Assembly: GCF_021130785.1 (NCBI RefSeq)
Contig: NC_060213.1
Coordinates: 118,983,001 to 119,047,000, forward strand
DNA from: Homalodisca vitripennis
Lineage: Eukaryota; Arthropoda; Insecta; Hemiptera; Cicadellidae
Direction of reading: 5' to 3'
Length of the DNA: 64,000 nt
Shown here: one piece after another, positions 22,517-36,610 of the stretch
Layout of the letters: each line of letters opens with the position of its first letter
Position numbering within the stretch: position 1 is the first letter of the stretch
Made by a program: the position numbers and the translations under genes
Notes under the pieces: model-generated
What the model was told of the DNA's origin: nothing
Databases searched by the model: none
Seen by the model: the letters and a program-made list of their open reading frames with translations, nothing else

Positions 22517-25167
22517 AAATTAAAATCCAGAGTCATGCAAAATTGCTTTCGGGAAGCTTGGATTTTTGACCATACCAGTCTCTATATTCTCCATATCACT
22601 CTGTACTGCCAATTCAACTTCGAACTGAGTAGGGACTTTCACCCATATGAAACCAGACGCAGGGACAACTTATAATCTGAACAGCGTAGAACGACTACAT
22701 TCTAAGACCTGCCAACAAATAATACAAATATCAAGTAAAACACTTTGTTGTCAAAGTAATTTTACTTTGTTGATGAGTTTATGGTGGGGTGTGAGATGAA
22801 AACTGGTATTGTATCATTATTTTATTTCTCCTTTTCTGATGTCCGAAATATGCAAAATACAAATTTTCAAACATTAACAGAGTGGAATTGACTCTGTTCA
22901 CCATAAATTAAAATAGGGTTAATGTTTATAATTTTAAATCAATATTGTACTTCCAGTGACATGTTATTAATAAATCTATGACTCAAGTAAATTATAATTT
23001 TGTAACTAAGTATAGTTTTAAATATTATATGTTTTTTTAACTATTAAATATAGCTGATATTTTTTATAAAATCATGTCATTTTCTTAAGTTATCCTTCAT
23101 GTACATACTTTAAAACGTCATATGTGTACAGTTTCACAAATATTTATGGAATTTTATTCAACTTATGTATGTTACTCACATTATAAATGTCAAAGGCATA
23201 GATTGATCAAAGGCGTATTTAATGATGACTAGTATTTTTTTGTGGAATATTTCCCAAATTGATTTAGAAACAACATACAATAATATTAATAAACTAAAAG
23301 AAAACTGTGTTACGGTCTATAGTAATAATTAACATATGACTCAGAGCCACTATACACAATCAAACAACGTTTGATTGAAACGCAAAATCTGTCAAATTAT
23401 GGATAGAATAATACTTCCTTTGAGTTAATTATGTTTGTTTATACTCGAAATCGAATATTCCAATCAATGGGTAATTTAGTAGTGTTTATATATTTATATT
23501 TTCAGCACCACAAATTTAGAGACACTATAATTTACTTGTTAAAATTCAATGCTAAATGCTAGTCTATCCTGTTGTACAAATGTGTCAGGAACAATGAATA
23601 GGTGAGTTACACTGTCACAAAATGTTTTTAAGGAAGAAGTATTACACTGATAAATACGCAAAATTGCTATTGAACTGTAGGGCAGTATGGAAATTTGTAT
23701 CCTTATATTTTACAACTAATTACATACTACTCGAGAAAACACCTTACAAGATTACTGTACTTATTATATAGCTTTTATCATTTCATTTATGGTTAAAATA
23801 TTCATCTTGGTGACGAACACATTTTTTACGTCTGTAGTATTCACAGGATAAACTATGTAAAGGTGTAATATAAATATGAATTCCGACATATTACTAGACG
23901 GTTTAGTTGATTTATGTTCAATAGTTACCATGATGCTGATGTAGTTAACATGGATCTATTACCTCTGTGAGTTATGATGCATGTTACGTCACGGATATTA
24001 CAGTCAACCTGTCATTGGTTTTAACACGTGTCTGTTCATGTACTTTTGTTTGTAGTAAATTTATAATAGTACATTAATACAATTATGTGGAATATATCGA
24101 TACATATATTTATGCATACGTCACTGCATTAAAATAATCTTTATTTTTGTAAATGTATTTCAAAATGTTAACAACATTGTAAAATAAAATAAAAATGAAT
24201 TAAATAATTAAACTAGAATACAAGTGGTGCATTATTTTCAAGTGATATACGCTACAAAACCTTCTTAAATCCTATCTACGTGAATCTAGATAACCCGCAT
24301 ATTCAATTTTATATTTTAAATTATATTTCTTATATATTGATTTTGTTTTTTATCTGTTTTTGATTTCAAAACAATGAAAATAGTTCAAGTTAAATTTCAT
24401 CCGACTCTTTTTGAATATCTTCAGGCTGCCTTGATATCCAGATTCCTGGAGTGATATCTTTGACGTCAGATGGTTCACTAAACGGCAGGTGAACTGTTGC
24501 TAAACTCAGCTTTTAAATTATTGAATATACCGTTTCTAACATCCCATTTACATATATTGTTTTAAAATGGGAAAAAATGGCTATTTAGTAACTAGAAAGA
24601 GTTTTTTAAACTCTAAACGCTCCTAGAGTCTAAACGGTTAAGAATATAAAAAAATCGCCAAGAATAAGAACGTGCACATATTTAAAATAAAAAAAGACAA
24701 CTATCGTTACATGTGGTCACAGATACTGTGAAACTTTTTCGCAAACTATTCACTATAATTTTGGTTTTTTTCTCAGCAGATATTAAACAGTCTATTATTA
24801 TTATTATTATTAGTAGTATAATGTGAAATAGTATGTGTAGTTACAATGATGGACCCCGATCACTTCATTCAATAGTCCTTCATTTCCATTCATCTCTTAG
24901 CAATCAAACTTTATTAACTGTGTTTACAGGCTTAATATGCGTATTTGTTATTAACTCGATCAGTCAAAACGACTCTGTGCGGTGCTTGGTAAAGTTAAAT
25001 AATTGGTCCACATTGTCAGTGCTATTGCCCATAAAAATATTCTGTAAATCCTGTAAACAATACAAACGTGATTTTCATTAACTAATATAGTTCTACAAAA
25101 TTACAGTATATTCTTTAAATTAATAGCATCAATTGGAAATTCATATTTGATTCCTGATTACCTTTAG

Positions 25168-25311
25168 CATGAGACCGAGCTCCGCCACACCCTAACCCAC
25201 TGTCAATGCCCGGCTTACACCTCATTTGTCACCTGTCACATGAGACCCAGCTCCGCCAGACCCTAACCCACTGTCAGTGCCCCGGCTTACACAGCATTTG
25301 TCACCTGTCAC
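25168..25311. repeat. 71-bp tandem duplication private to block B
   Basis: The segment beginning CATGAGACC and ending in CACCTGTCAC-type text occurs at 25,168 and again at 25,239, a period of 71 bp. Each unit contains CTCCGCCA, CCCTAACCCACTGTCA and CATTTGTCACCTGTCAC. The equivalent places in the copies at 5.7 kb and 52.7 kb hold only one unit, so the doubling happened in block B, or was lost elsewhere. Confidence 0.88.
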
Positions 25312-26029
25312 CAGGCAATACATCATTTTTCTGCGGCTGTGGGAAATATTTATTTTGTTAAAAACTGCCATATCTCCTTGATTAAACAACATAAAACTAT
25401 CAAACAAGTACTGTAGTTAAATGTATCAACCCTTAAATTCAAATACATAAAGATAAAAGTAACATAGCTTTTTGCAAACAAGCTTCTAAATAATAGTTTA
25501 CCCCTGCAATGGTATAGACCTGAAACATTTTTAAATATATTTATTAAAATGTGAAAATAAAAATTTATTAATTTTAACATTAATTTTCGTGTGCTGAGTA
25601 ACAATGAAAACATTCAAAATAAGAATTGCACCACTACATTGAATTCAACAGCACAAATATAATTGTAAGAAAGAAAGCTGGTGAAATGGAGTTGACGCGA
25701 AATCTCCCCCTCAGTTGTTGAATGAAGCCGCAGTCCTCTAGGGCATCAAGTATAACAAACACCAATAAGTAAAAACTACTTTCTTCAACAAAAAGATTGT
25801 CCCTTTTAATTAATATAATCTATCCCATTATGGCTCATTATTCTCTTATATGCATAAAATGAGATTTAGTGCGTTTTTCACAAAATGCTAAAACTATGTA
25901 ACTTTTTACGTTATTATAATTACAAATAGTCATTAAATTACGTCGTGATCAACGATCCTACGTGTCAGTCCTATTTTATCCTGAAATATTATTATTGTGG
26001 TTTGCTTAAATAGGTTTGCTGTGGACTAA

Positions 26030-26068
26030 TAAATAAAATAATATAATAATAATAAAATAAAATAAAAG
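26030..26068. repeat. A-rich (AATAA)/(AAT) microsatellite
   Basis: Short AATAA and TAA repeats. The matching place in block C (about 53,865-53,880) is shorter, so the tract has changed in length since the duplication. Confidence 0.85.
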
Positions 26069-26190
26069 AGGTCTATCAGACATGAAATGTTCAATGTATT
26101 TTAAAGACAAGAAGAAATAAAAAAATTGAGCAGTAAGAGCAAGTGTATGTAGAAAAAAAATAGTTAGAATAGAGGAATGATGTCACTCAC

Positions 26191-26306
26191 CGAAGGCGTC
26201 TTCGTATGTCACACGCACAACACGGCTGAGATGTCTCGTCTTCCCAAAATACTCATACGGGGTTGAAAAACTGTCTTTATATACGCGGAAGAGCACCAGA
26301 AGACGT
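26191..26306 (-). other. Candidate duplicated exon (block B copy)
   Basis: On the minus strand a pyrimidine-rich stretch ends in CTGGCAG at 26,307-26,313. A 116-bp open segment follows and ends GCCTTCG at 26,191, immediately before GTGAGT (26,190-26,185), a strong splice-donor consensus. In one frame the segment reads RLLVLFRVYKD…YEYFGKTRHLSRVVRV…YEDAFG. The block C copy has the same length with only substitutions. Just upstream, a different minus-strand frame is open for 115 residues to 26,556 in this copy only. I do not recognise the protein. It could be an exon of a gene or pseudogene carried by the block, or part of an unknown transposable element; splicing is not shown. Confidence 0.3.
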
Positions 26307-28736
26307 CTGCCAGACAAAAATGAAGCTTAAGTATGTCAAGCTTTCTCAAGTGCTTCGGATTGTCTAACATGCGCTGTCCAGAGCTAGTTCCATATTTCAC
26401 GGACATACTGGACTTATAAAATGTTACTTGGTGAGTGTAGGTGAGATTTTCTTTCCACCAGATCAGAGTCGTGAGAATTTGGCCTTTATCCATATCCTCA
26501 GGATGCATGATCCGGACTACCGTTAGAAGAAAGTTATTGACCCCTATGTATTCCAACTTGCTAAAGCCTACAAATTGTGATATAATAAGCTATTTACAAA
26601 AAAAGGAAACGCTACTTTAGATCGGGCACAAAGAGGGCACTTCCAGTAATTCAATAGTCCAAATTGTTTATAAATATAAATATATATGAGTTTTAGTCAC
26701 AGAATCGCAAAACAAACCACTTGGTAAAGGAATGCTCAGGAATTTTATATTTATGTTTAATGTTTGTGCCTGTTTAATTTTTTATTTTTTTATTTCAATA
26801 TATTATCTCATTTTTTATTCTTGTTACTTATCCAAAATGTTATGTGTGTGTTTGTTGTTCTTGTTACTTGTGATGAATGTGAAAATAAACTTTGTTAATG
26901 ATGATGTGAATATAAAGGCATGAAAATATATTAGTGTCTAAGTAAATGTTATTAACTAACTGATGTTGTAATTTTAAAACATTTTTTTTAATTACCATGA
27001 TGTTCAGTAACTAAAGTAGTATTGCGATTTCCTTATCAAGATTGTTTCTAAATGCAAGAAATCTAAGCCATTTATATTCAAATGCTAATGGATTCTTTTC
27101 CGCCAGCTCTGAAAGGAAGATACTAATCTCCTAGGTGACAGCTTGAATACACTGATCAGTTCAGTAAATCAAGGGAGATCCAGAATGTTTCAAAAGTATT
27201 AAAGATTTGCAATACGATTATACAACGTTTTATAGAAAGTCCGTTACATTACAAATTATAAAAGTTAATACGTAAATTATTTATTAAGATCATTCTGTTT
27301 CTTTGTCCAACACTATCTTCCCATTGTAATTTCATGTTCTCGTATGTTAGTAGAAATAAAGTGTTTCAGTAATTTTTCAGGTTTTAAATTATGAGTTTCT
27401 TGCATATATTTGGCAAAGCAGTAGATATATTAACCAGATTTTATGAAAGACCTTTTTAAAAAAATATTTATGTCGATTCATTTTTTATTGCATACTATTA
27501 AAATAAATAACGTTAAAAATTGAGTCATGGAGTTGTTACTTATTAATAATGCTATACCGTATTATTATTTGTGTTATATATTATTTCTAGTTTTATGGCA
27601 TTATTTATTGTAATTGTACGTTAGTTGTTACTCGTTTATTTATTTTGCATAGGATAATTGTGCAATTTCGTTTATATGAAATTAAGGAACTTTGGTATTA
27701 GCTAGTGATACTAATATATTAAATTTTCTGTCAATTTCAATTGCATTTATGTATGTTTAAAGAGAAATAAAGTATCTTCAATCTTAATCCCAACCCCACT
27801 TTTCATGCATTTCAATATTAGAACACATTCACCTTATCATAATTAAAATAGTGTCACATAGAGAATATACTACTGCTTTACAATGGCTCTACTTGGTTTT
27901 TCCTGAATCCAAATTTAAATATTAAGTTACATTAAGAAAGAAGTAATTCATGATACAATTAAAGATAAAAATACATAATCATTTCCTATGTTGCTGATAA
28001 TAAAATAAATATATTAATTATAACTATGAACGATATATATTTTCTTGATGTTTACATATTTTGTGAACGGTCAATCTTTTATTTAATGCGTGTATAAGTG
28101 CATAATTTAATTAATTTAATATAATTGTAAGGTAATATATACAAGGAAAAAATATTTGGGTAGTTTGTTAATATTCGGAGGCTATTCTGTCCCTATCTAC
28201 TAATTTTTATCACATTATGTGAGTAGGTTTAGGTTACGTTATCATAAATGTTACTTGTAGTAATATTAAAGTTCACCTTTACGAGCGCTCATGTGATCTG
28301 AGGTAGAAGTTGAGTACCACCTGAGGGATGTTTGTTTTCTTCACCAAAAGATGCCACCAAAGCGAAGGTAGAGGGTATTCCGATTGCGGTATATATATAT
28401 CGCATCGTATTTTATGTGACATATCACACCATATACTGTAAGACACGTGTGACAATTCCATCACAAGATTGGAATGGAAGAAGCAAATAAAGCTTCTCCA
28501 CCTCCATTATTGTGGAATCACATTTCTTTCAGCGGAAAAGGGATCATCTTAGCAGTTATTGCTCCCTATAGATCTGGCTTACTTGTTTAGTTTAGCTTTC
28601 AAATGTTATCTTTATATTTTCATTCATCTTGTACCGAAAAACATTTTATGATCCTGTCATGTGGAGAGTTTTACTGTCAAGTTTTGCTTGAACCTATTAT
28701 AAAGGAGTTTTACCTGTTTCAAAATGTGACTCACTA

Positions 28737-28740
<4 letters not shown>

Positions 28741-28781
<41 letters not shown>

Positions 28782-28945
28782 TTATTTATATTTATTCATT
28801 TACATATATACATATTATATATATTATGATTATATATATTTTTTATTTACATATTGTTGTATGTTATATATTTATATGTTATAATTGTTTTATTATATAT
28901 ATATTATATTATTATATATATTTTTATATATATATATATAAATAA
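28741..28945. repeat. (TA)n and complex AT-rich tract
   Basis: (TA)19 at 28,741-28,778 is followed by TTTA and ATATT variants to about 28,945. It lies inside a stretch (28,710-29,280) absent from block C. Confidence 0.95.
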
Positions 28946-31900
28946 TTATTGTATAACTGTCCTTGCAACGTATCATATGCAACTGAACAATCAACCGCTT
29001 GTGATCGGATGCATTATAAAGGCGATAACCTCAGATACTAGAATATACTTCTGAAACCGTTGTTTCAAATAATTTTAATATGTACTTGAATAATATATCA
29101 ATTATTTATTTGGTGGTTAGCCACATTACAAGACGTATGATATGTATATAGATTGAATTGTGCATATAAGTATCAATAATACCATGATAGTTTCCTATTA
29201 TATAAATATGACTTTAAGATTACGACAGGTAAACTCTGAAGGTTTGTCAGGAGCTACTTATTCACGCACACATAAACAATTTTTACAAATCGATCTATTG
29301 GCTTCTTTACGCTGAGCAAATGAAGTATTTTCCAAATTATTGGGGATGTTCTAAAAGCACCTAAAGTTAAGTCAGTCCATAACTTTAGAAGTAAATAAAA
29401 GAGCACTAAACAGGCTTTTAGTGTTCCTTAGTAACATTCTCAACTGGTAAGTTCATTGGTCCTATTACTTTGATAGTCTTATAGACTGTACTTAGATACG
29501 GATATAATACTGGTAACTTTATTTCGTTAAGAAGTCTTTAACCAATTTCATTATGAAGATTGTAACTCTAAAATAAAACAATGTCTAACAGCTGTACATT
29601 GTATTCGTTAACTGTGATGTTTACATGAAATAACTTTATTTTATTTTCTGTACATTAACAGAGAATTATCGTCAATCTGTCAATTATATAAACTCATTAA
29701 GAAATAATGCTATACTAAAATAACTGGAGAGTAACCATTTTTATAAAAGAATAGACTTGGCCAAGGAGTGAGTTATAATGAAAAATTGCATTAGCAAAGT
29801 TTGGATGGGCCATAACGAGTAAATATTTCAATTTCATGAAAAATTAATTGTTACTAAATTTTTAGTACCAGTATAACTCTAGTTGGATTTACAACTAACC
29901 CTTTGAGCACCAAATAATGTTTATAATTTTGTTATATTTAATATCCGTAGGTTTGAATGAATTTCAATGCAGTAATAAATGTATTGTGTATAGGCACGTG
30001 TAATATGCATGTAAAAAAATACAAAGATTCCAAATATTTTTGTTTATAATAATAAAGATAAAAAATATTCTTTTTTTCCAAGTAATAATATCAAAGATCA
30101 TGTATCCAGAATACTAAAAATGTAATGAAAATAATAATAACAACAATATTCAAAACTAATGAAGCAACAAAAAACATAAAATACAAAAAACTAAATTACT
30201 GTCAACAACAGACGATGCATGTATGCAATACAACCGTAGCATTAAAATAGAGCTGTATTGTGCTTTTGGAACAGTTTGTGCCTTTTGTTTGTAAAGGGAA
30301 CCTCTTGTGTAACTTTGACTTTAAAATAATACAAATACGAAGAAGGAACGCAATCAAAACTGAAATTTGAAATTTTTCCACCAAAAGTGGAAACAAACCT
30401 ATTGTGTGCCAATATCTCGAAAACATCACAAATTGTAAAAGGAAGGATCGTAGACAAAAAAAATGAAATCCTAAATCCATGGGCACGTGAACACCACAAG
30501 TGGAGGGAAACATAACAAAATTTTTCAATTTATGATAAATAATTTTATTTTGTGCTAATGTTTACTTACATTTAGCCAGTTGGGATAGCCTAATGTTTAG
30601 CAGTAGCTTGTATCGCAATAGCTTATCATTAAACGTACGATATTATAATTTTATCCCAATATTTATTTGTGTGTAAATCCCGCTAGTCAATATATCCTGA
30701 TTTAGGTTATCTGTAATATGAATCGGAACAACTCATTATTACACCTACTATATGGTAATTATATTCCAATGTGTCCTTATGTATACATCTCCCCAGTCTA
30801 ATAGTAAGAAATATAGCAATAACAATATAACCTAAGTAATCCAAAATACTACCTCTTAGCGCTGTGACATCACATACATTGCTTACCTATATAACTAGTT
30901 ATAGTAGTCTATTTAATTCATATGAAGAGGTTATATTGATTAGTATAAGTTTCTTAACTTAAGGATATTCGGGTGATATTTCTAGTTAGATATTTGTTTC
31001 CTGCCGTCATTGCATTCCCAAGCTTCTCTATGAATGAGTTTATCAGCTAATGTCTACCTTTTTACGTACCAAAGTATCATAAATCTGTTAGTTTCTCTGG
31101 TGGTCTCAAACATAAAAACAGCTTTCCAGCGCGGGTAAAACATATAAACGTTATAAACCAAATATAAAACAAAAACACGTCACTGAAACTAAGAAACCGT
31201 GAATACAAAGTATTAAATCATAAATACGCAAGTATATAAGAATAAAAATAACACATAGCTTGAAATAAAAGCAAAGCTTTAAAGGTTTGTCTGATGAATT
31301 GAGCACTTAAGACAGGATTGACAGATGAAATATGTAGCACCTGTTGTACATTGACAGTGTGACAGCAGGTTATAGAGAATTTAATAAATATATGATTTTA
31401 TCGTTTATAATCCCATTACCGAACATTGAATCTAGATAACTGAAATGAGAAATTCGAGCCGGAATAGTGAACTCGAGTTACGACTATGAAAAGATATTTG
31501 GTGAGAAAAGAAAATACGATTATTTTATAGAATGGGTTTCTTTATAAACTCGTAGAGTACATTTACTGGTCCTTCCCTTGATGTAAATAACATTAAACGT
31601 AGAGGCAGCTTAGTTCCAGGAAAGAGTTGGGGCTGTCTCTTCTCCCTATCTGTATACTGGCTTTCGACATACTTTCTTGATACAGACTGACATACTACAT
31701 ATCCACATCACAACACATCATATCCAACAATTGCTGGTAGTTCAACCTAACAGTTTCATTTTAGTGTTCATTTACTTATATTAATGCAGAGTTCCCCCTG
31801 AAACTTTTATGGTAGTATTTATATATTGATACATATTTATTATTTCATGTTAAAATTCTGGCAGGCGATATCGTAACAGTCTTATCAATTCGAAAGTAAT

Positions 31901-33949
31901 TTTGTCTGTTTATTTTGCTTTCAACTATTTAATCAATTGTAATAAAATTCTACATAAAAATTCTCAGGCTCAATGGTATAATTATAGGCCTATTCTTATT
32001 TCGAAAGTCCCACCGGACTACGCTCCACTGGTACCTCAAGTAGTGAAGAATCCCATTTTGGTCTCCAAAGTTGGGAAATATTAATTGAAAGACCCTGTTA
32101 AATGTAATAAACTGTTCCGTGACACATCGTTTTATAGCAGAACAACCATATGTTTTATAAATTTAACTACTATTATTTATTTATATATTATATATATAAT
32201 TTCATAAACGGAAATCGATTCACATTTAATTCTGCAAATATTAAGACCATAATAAATTGGAATGACCATAAACATACACTTGTTGATAGATTTTCTTGAT
32301 CTTGGCAATGAGACAAACTCAACTTTGGTGTTGAAAATGTAATTCACTCGAACCAGCAGTACTTATATATGTGCAATCCATGCAAAGTTGTGTTCGAAAT
32401 CAAGAGTGACTGCTCATAATGCAACGGGTGGCGTGCAAGTTTTATTTTTTCAGATTTAAACTACATTGACTTGATCACATAAATAGAATATTAAATTTAT
32501 GGAAGCTAACTTGAAAGTAAAACCTATATAAGACATAACAGACCAAAATGATGGAACACTTAGGTCGACTTATTGGCTACAAAACACAGTTACAGATATT
32601 ATTTAAATTGTACCTTTTTTGGAAGAAAACTAAGCCCTTCTTGATACCAGATTTGCGATTTGTTCAATATACTTTAATGATGGTGCTAGAGATGAATTCA
32701 CTTTTAAAGATTGGCTTTATGATCCTCTTAGTGCCAATTAAAAGAATGTTCTGGAACAGCGAGCAGGATAGAGAATGTGAGTTGAAATTTTCCAAATAAC
32801 AGAAACTTATGTAAACACTATGGTCTACTTTTAACTATGTAAAATCCTTCTCCAAATTTAACTTCTCACATTAATTCTCTTATCCCCGATTTTGTAAAAT
32901 ATAAAAAACATTGATAGCTTATAGGCGCTTTTTACTGTTTACGCAGAATAAATTACAATTTTAGCTAATGTCAAGTTTCTAGTACACCAAGAAGTGGGTT
33001 TGTTTACATATTATCTTGTGCCACTGTATTGCAAGCTTATACGACTATAGATATAGAGAGTGTGATTATTACGACCTTGAGGGTTAATGGGTCCCAAGGC
33101 TCGTTCTTAACTGTTTAATAATGATATCCTGCCTCCACTGCAGGGGTATGCTTACTGTAATATGTGCAGTGCACTACTAATATAACTTGCCGTACATAAT
33201 TCACTTTCTTTAGCGTGATTTCACTTTACGTTTGTTTACAAACAACATCTGCTGTAGATTCTGTAATTATTTCAGAGTCTCGTTAGTTCGTACCACCAGA
33301 GAGCCCGTCAGTGGTAATTGCGTCTTTATCCAATTACACCAGCTACGAGGACATCTATGTTTGACATTTCTGTGTTGGGGTATTTCCAAATTTGAATTTA
33401 TAGAATGGTGGTTTTGTTTGTTACAGTAAATATAACAGTTTTATAAGTATTGTACAATTATTGGCCAAGTTTTTCAAAACTATAACAAAGAAAAAATATA
33501 AATCCTAGTTTTTATGATATTTTAGTCCAGTATATTTATTTTATAAATTTTACCGATTGAGTAATTAGTACAATTCATTGCTAGTATGAATGCATTACCA
33601 TAGTGGAGTGATATGCGTCAGATAATTTTGCAAGACGGGGGGTAACAATAACAATTAGTATTATTCTAACCAGTAATGCACTCTTAAATAAACGTACTCC
33701 ACTAATTACTTTATATCATCATAATTGAAGCAGGAAGTACTGAGTGGTAATACCGTAGGGCGACCACTATTAATAACCTTACTTAAATTATATTAGTTTA
33801 ATATTAGTTGTTTCATTTACTATTTGAGTAGGACGTTTAAAACGGGTATATAGAGATTTATAGATAAACGCTGTGAAACATTTTTGGATGATAGGTTGTA
33901 TATACTCTAAAAGTCAAAGTTAAATAATTTCTTATTTTTTCAGGCGAAG

Positions 33950-34125
33950 TTACTCTCCAACACTTAAACCATGGACCAATGACTTAGAGATGACTTGAAA
34001 ACCATTACAAATGATTGATCATGCGGACCGCTTGCAAGGAAAGAGTCGCTTAGCGGTCAATCATACAAGCAGCAGCCATTCAGTTAGCTTGTTATAAAAG
34101 CCGTAACCACCACACTGCGTACCTA
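33950..34125 (-). mobile_element. Diverged SINE-like repeat (block B)
   Basis: The reverse complement resembles 2,860-3,060, sharing CCTTGCAAGC, GACCGCT, TTGGTCC and TTCGCC. The matching position in block C (61,515-61,700) carries the same repeat in the same orientation, so it predates the B/C duplication. Confidence 0.6.
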
Positions 34126-36610
34126 CTATTACTATTCTTGTATGTACATATTGGAGTATAAGCACGATAGTATCATTGTAACACTGAGCATTAGTTTAGA
34201 TATTTTGGAAATATCTTTTATAAGGTGGATGTTAAGGTTGCATCATTATTAGTATAAACGGAGACAAAATTAAGCAATAGTTCCACATAAGGGAGGAATT
34301 TTACACCTGCAACTGGTTACTGTATAATATACCTAAGCCTCACACGTAGTAGATGTGGAATATAAATTAATTCCAATGGAGTTTCAATGTGCGAATTTCT
34401 TCTATTTAAGGTTACATTTCTGCATCAGAATTTATTTTGAAACAAAATGTTTTTAAATAGTTTATCTTGGAAGTTTAAAAAGATTAGGTATTTTCCAAAT
34501 GAGTTAAAAAGGAATTATGAGGTTTAAAGGGATAGTAGAATATTTACCATTCGGATTATTGTTTAACATTGTTATTAGGTACAAAAAAATAATTATGTTT
34601 CGAGGATTGAAAATGTATACATAATACGAACACAATAAATCGCTTCAATGGAAGTTAAGTAAAAAACTGGAACACTTAAACATTACTATCGATTTTAATA
34701 TTAGGCTTCGATGTCCCATGCTGCGTAAAGTTGAGTACAGTTACAAAGAATAGTCACTGGTTACCTCAGAAACTCAACAAACAAAACAACAAGTGTACTA
34801 TAAGTATATAATGGTTTGTCATCTTAAAAAAACTTAAAGGTTATGTAATGTTAGGTTGTAAATTAAATTATAATTATACACCTGTCATATGGTTGTACTA
34901 TTTCCTGAGATACTCCGGCAACCTCTCGAACCAATGACTGAATTCTCTACTGAGGCACATGTGAGTGGCTTGGCTGACCACAAACCAATCAAATCAACCA
35001 AGCCCAGCTGCCTCGTGCAATTGTCCTGATGAGGATATCTAGGTCTGCTCCTCTTGCGTTAGAACAATTTCAATCTATGTAACGCTATACAAATCTGAAC
35101 GCTTATAAAGCGAACTTCACTATAAAAAATTTACATTTTAATATAACTTTTACTTTCAACATAGACACGTTATATAGAACAAATCTGAAAATTATGTAGA
35201 TGCAATAGGGAACCTACGAAATCGTGATTATGTTATAAATGTATCTTTCATGTGTTAACATAAAGCAGTATAATGTTACGATGTTATTTACATCAGAATC
35301 TAACTCAGATTAAAATGTTATTCTCATTATGGCTATCGTATTCGATGAACTAATTTCTGCTGTCCAAACCCAGATTCAGAAAAATTGAAATTTATAATAT
35401 TAAAAATATTCAAATAAATATCCATACATTGTTCCCCAATTTTGTTTGCAACTGAAACATAAACAACATTATTTTTTTAGCTATACTAATATTCGACATA
35501 AGAGACACAAACAATGCTTTAATTATCGCTTTAAAAAGCGCGACGGAGCAGCCGTTTTCAGCAAAAAACGCAGCTCTATGCTTGTGGATCGTATGTAAAA
35601 CATAGTAGAGCACTCAATAAATTGTTCACCTGATGAGACAATCTGAATACTTCTCTATATAAAGTACATTGAATAAATGTCACAATTATCAATCACTTAC
35701 AAACTCTATAAAGTCATTTTCCACTTTTAATATTTTTAATTGTTAGAAGGGATATGTGGTCCAAATGTTCAATATGTAAGCTGAATGTACAGATTGAACA
35801 AGAAGATCAAGCACTTTCAACTAGACTTCCAACTACATATTTCATTCTATGACATTCTTACCTCATCCTTTACCATTTCAACCTACATAAAAATCCCTGA
35901 CATTCTTGTCTTGATAAAACTAAGCCAATGTCAAATGTAGACAACTATGTGATGCTAATCGGGGGAATCAACATAGAATGTGCTAGGAAAAATATTTTTG
36001 CAAACTTAAATATTGCAAGGGAAGACCATTAAAACCTAGGGTATAGCAGTTGTGAGAACATAAACCGCGAAAATCTTCTAAGTATTGCAATAGAAACAAT
36101 CTATAATCGTCAGAAGGGATAAAACTTTTTTGAATATGAGACAGTGAAAATAAGTTTAGTAATTTGCTTCAGAGAACTGTATTTTGTATTTATTATATTA
36201 TAGATGTATATTTTACAGAAGTATAGTTATAATCCTTTTCAAACTTAATTACATAATACACTGTTAGACCGTTTGATGTACATTAGAACTGAGCAATTAA
36301 GAAAAGCTTAAGGAAGGATAGAAAGGGTGATAAAGAACCGAGGCAGGTGTCATCCATTCAATTAGCAGTAAACTGTAGTCCTTCAGAGAGTGGTGGAGAT
36401 GTTATAAAGATGATCTAGTACAGTGCGGTGGGAGGGAGGAGCTCTTCTTCTCTAAAAAGATTGGAATTGAAGCTGCGGGGTGTTATAACGCAACTCAGAG
36501 GGAGAGGTAACCTTACTGTGATGGTGATCAAGTAAACAGGGACATTCACAGCCAATATTTATATCATCACTCTCACATACGAATATTGGCAGTATGGACC
36601 CATGTTATTC

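Larger units (their letters stand above)
18730..22790. mobile_element. ~4-kb LINE-containing insertion specific to block B
   Basis: Block C passes directly from the poly-T region at about 49,986 into CTCCTTTTCTGATGTCCG at 50,012. In block B the same flanks are separated by about 4 kb. The insert contains a Jockey-like RT scrap (19,008-19,285), a CR1/Jockey-like element (about 19,312-22,516) and about 270 bp of unassigned DNA at its right edge. No target-site duplication was found, and the insert may be composite. Confidence 0.8.

Noticed and set aside
30202..30528. 108-residue minus-strand frame
   Set aside because: Low-complexity Phe, Leu and Cys content, no motif, and it is not preserved in block C.
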